Positions 5,819 to 6,107 of a stretch of 6,107 nucleotides of DNA are shown one piece after another; the stretch's first letter is position 1, and each line of letters opens with the position of its first letter. The notes below the pieces were generated by a model. The model was not told where the DNA came from. It ran no database searches and saw nothing but the letters and a program-made list of their open reading frames with translations. The DNA is from JAGQSZ01 sp049672765 (GTDB lineage Bacteria; Actinomycetota; Acidimicrobiia; Acidimicrobiales; Microtrichaceae), in the NCBI GenBank assembly GCA_049672765.1, contig JBATWQ010000037.1:1-6107 (forward strand), written 5' to 3'. Both the position numbers and the translations under genes were made by a program.

Positions 5819-5836
5819 TCAACACTCTGGGTGACT

Positions 5837-6107
5837 TTAGGTGCCCTCGCTGAGCAAGCCGGAACGCAGAGCAGCCATCTGCGTGGCCGCAGCTATCGCT
5901 GCTGTCTCGGCACGCAGAATCGTCGGGCCGAGGCTGATTCGCTCACCGAGAGCCACCTCTGAGGGGTCCCAGCCACCCTCTGGACCTATCAGAACGAGCG
6001 TGTCCGTGGCTTGCAACGCCCGCCCCCCGGCATCGGCAAAAACGGGCCGTCCAGCGTGTCCGCCAGCCGGTCCGCCCGCCTGCCCCCCGGGCTGCTCGCC
6101 CGTCTCC
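5837..6107 (-). CDS. rsmE: 16S rRNA (uracil-1498-N3)-methyltransferase RsmE, C-terminal part (5' end outside window)
   Basis: Read from the right edge, the last 89 codons encode the SPOUT-fold end of RsmE, which methylates N3 of U1498 in 16S rRNA using S-adenosylmethionine. The signature LIGPEGGWDPSEVALGE lies at visible residues 39-55, and SLGPTILRAETAAIAAA, the knot region that binds the cofactor, at 58-74. The frame ends at TAA (complement of 5839-5837). The N-terminal PUA-like domain and the start lie beyond 6107. Ahead of the GPEGG motif is an odd Gly/Ala-rich stretch (GGQAGGPAGGHAGRP, about 7-21) where relatives usually have a compact helix or strand. It is followed by bldD on the same strand after about 138 bases. 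Confidence 0.9.
   Translation of the reverse strand, partial: ETGEQPGGQAGGPAGGHAGRPVFADAGGRALQATDTLVLIGPEGGWDPSEVALGERISLGPTILRAETAAIAAATQMAALRSGLLSEGT

Overview
The window looks like chromosomal DNA of a G+C-rich actinobacterium. Three things point there: a BldD-type regulator with an intact c-di-GMP signature, an actinobacterial-style Tad (tight adherence) pilus gene cluster made of very short, overlapping TadE/TadG-like genes, and an RsmE homologue. The style of the small pilin-like proteins and the GDWNCDGDE motif in one membrane protein remind me of Acidimicrobiia (Ilumatobacter relatives). That placement is recall, not a computed phylogeny.

Positions 1-5037 (plus strand) are the 3' part of a Tad pilus operon. 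In order it holds: tadC (inner-membrane platform protein, probably cut by the window edge); an 84-residue Flp-like pilin candidate; two TadE-like minor pilin candidates; a short TadE/TadG-like protein; a membrane-anchored pseudokinase with an extracytoplasmic FG-GAP/VCBS-like tail; and a three-helix membrane protein with a long Pro/Ser/Thr-rich linker ending in a LysM domain. Most junctions are 4-base start/stop overlaps (GTGA or ATGA), one overlap is 44 bases, and the largest gap is about 61 bases. The set is therefore probably co-transcribed and translationally coupled. Four consecutive small proteins carry the same Glu-Arg-Gly motif directly before their hydrophobic helix, which suggests a common processing or export route, although none has the classical Glu at +5.

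Positions 5038-5164 are a short convergent intergenic region. It holds a perfect 17-bp tandem duplication and a small hairpin plus T-tract that could terminate the minus-strand regulator gene.

Positions 5165-6107 are on the minus strand: a bldD homologue, its upstream region with a 15-bp palindrome and a separate hairpin, then the 3' end of rsmE (16S rRNA m3U1498 methyltransferase), whose start lies beyond the window.

The likely working picture is as follows. TadC and the upstream, unseen TadA/TadB export small pilins. The pseudokinase and LysM proteins are candidate accessory parts linking the cytoplasm, membrane and cell wall at the pilus base. The neighbouring BldD homologue offers a possible but unproven route for c-di-GMP control. 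The two accessory genes, 2427-5037, are the least familiar and most interesting part.
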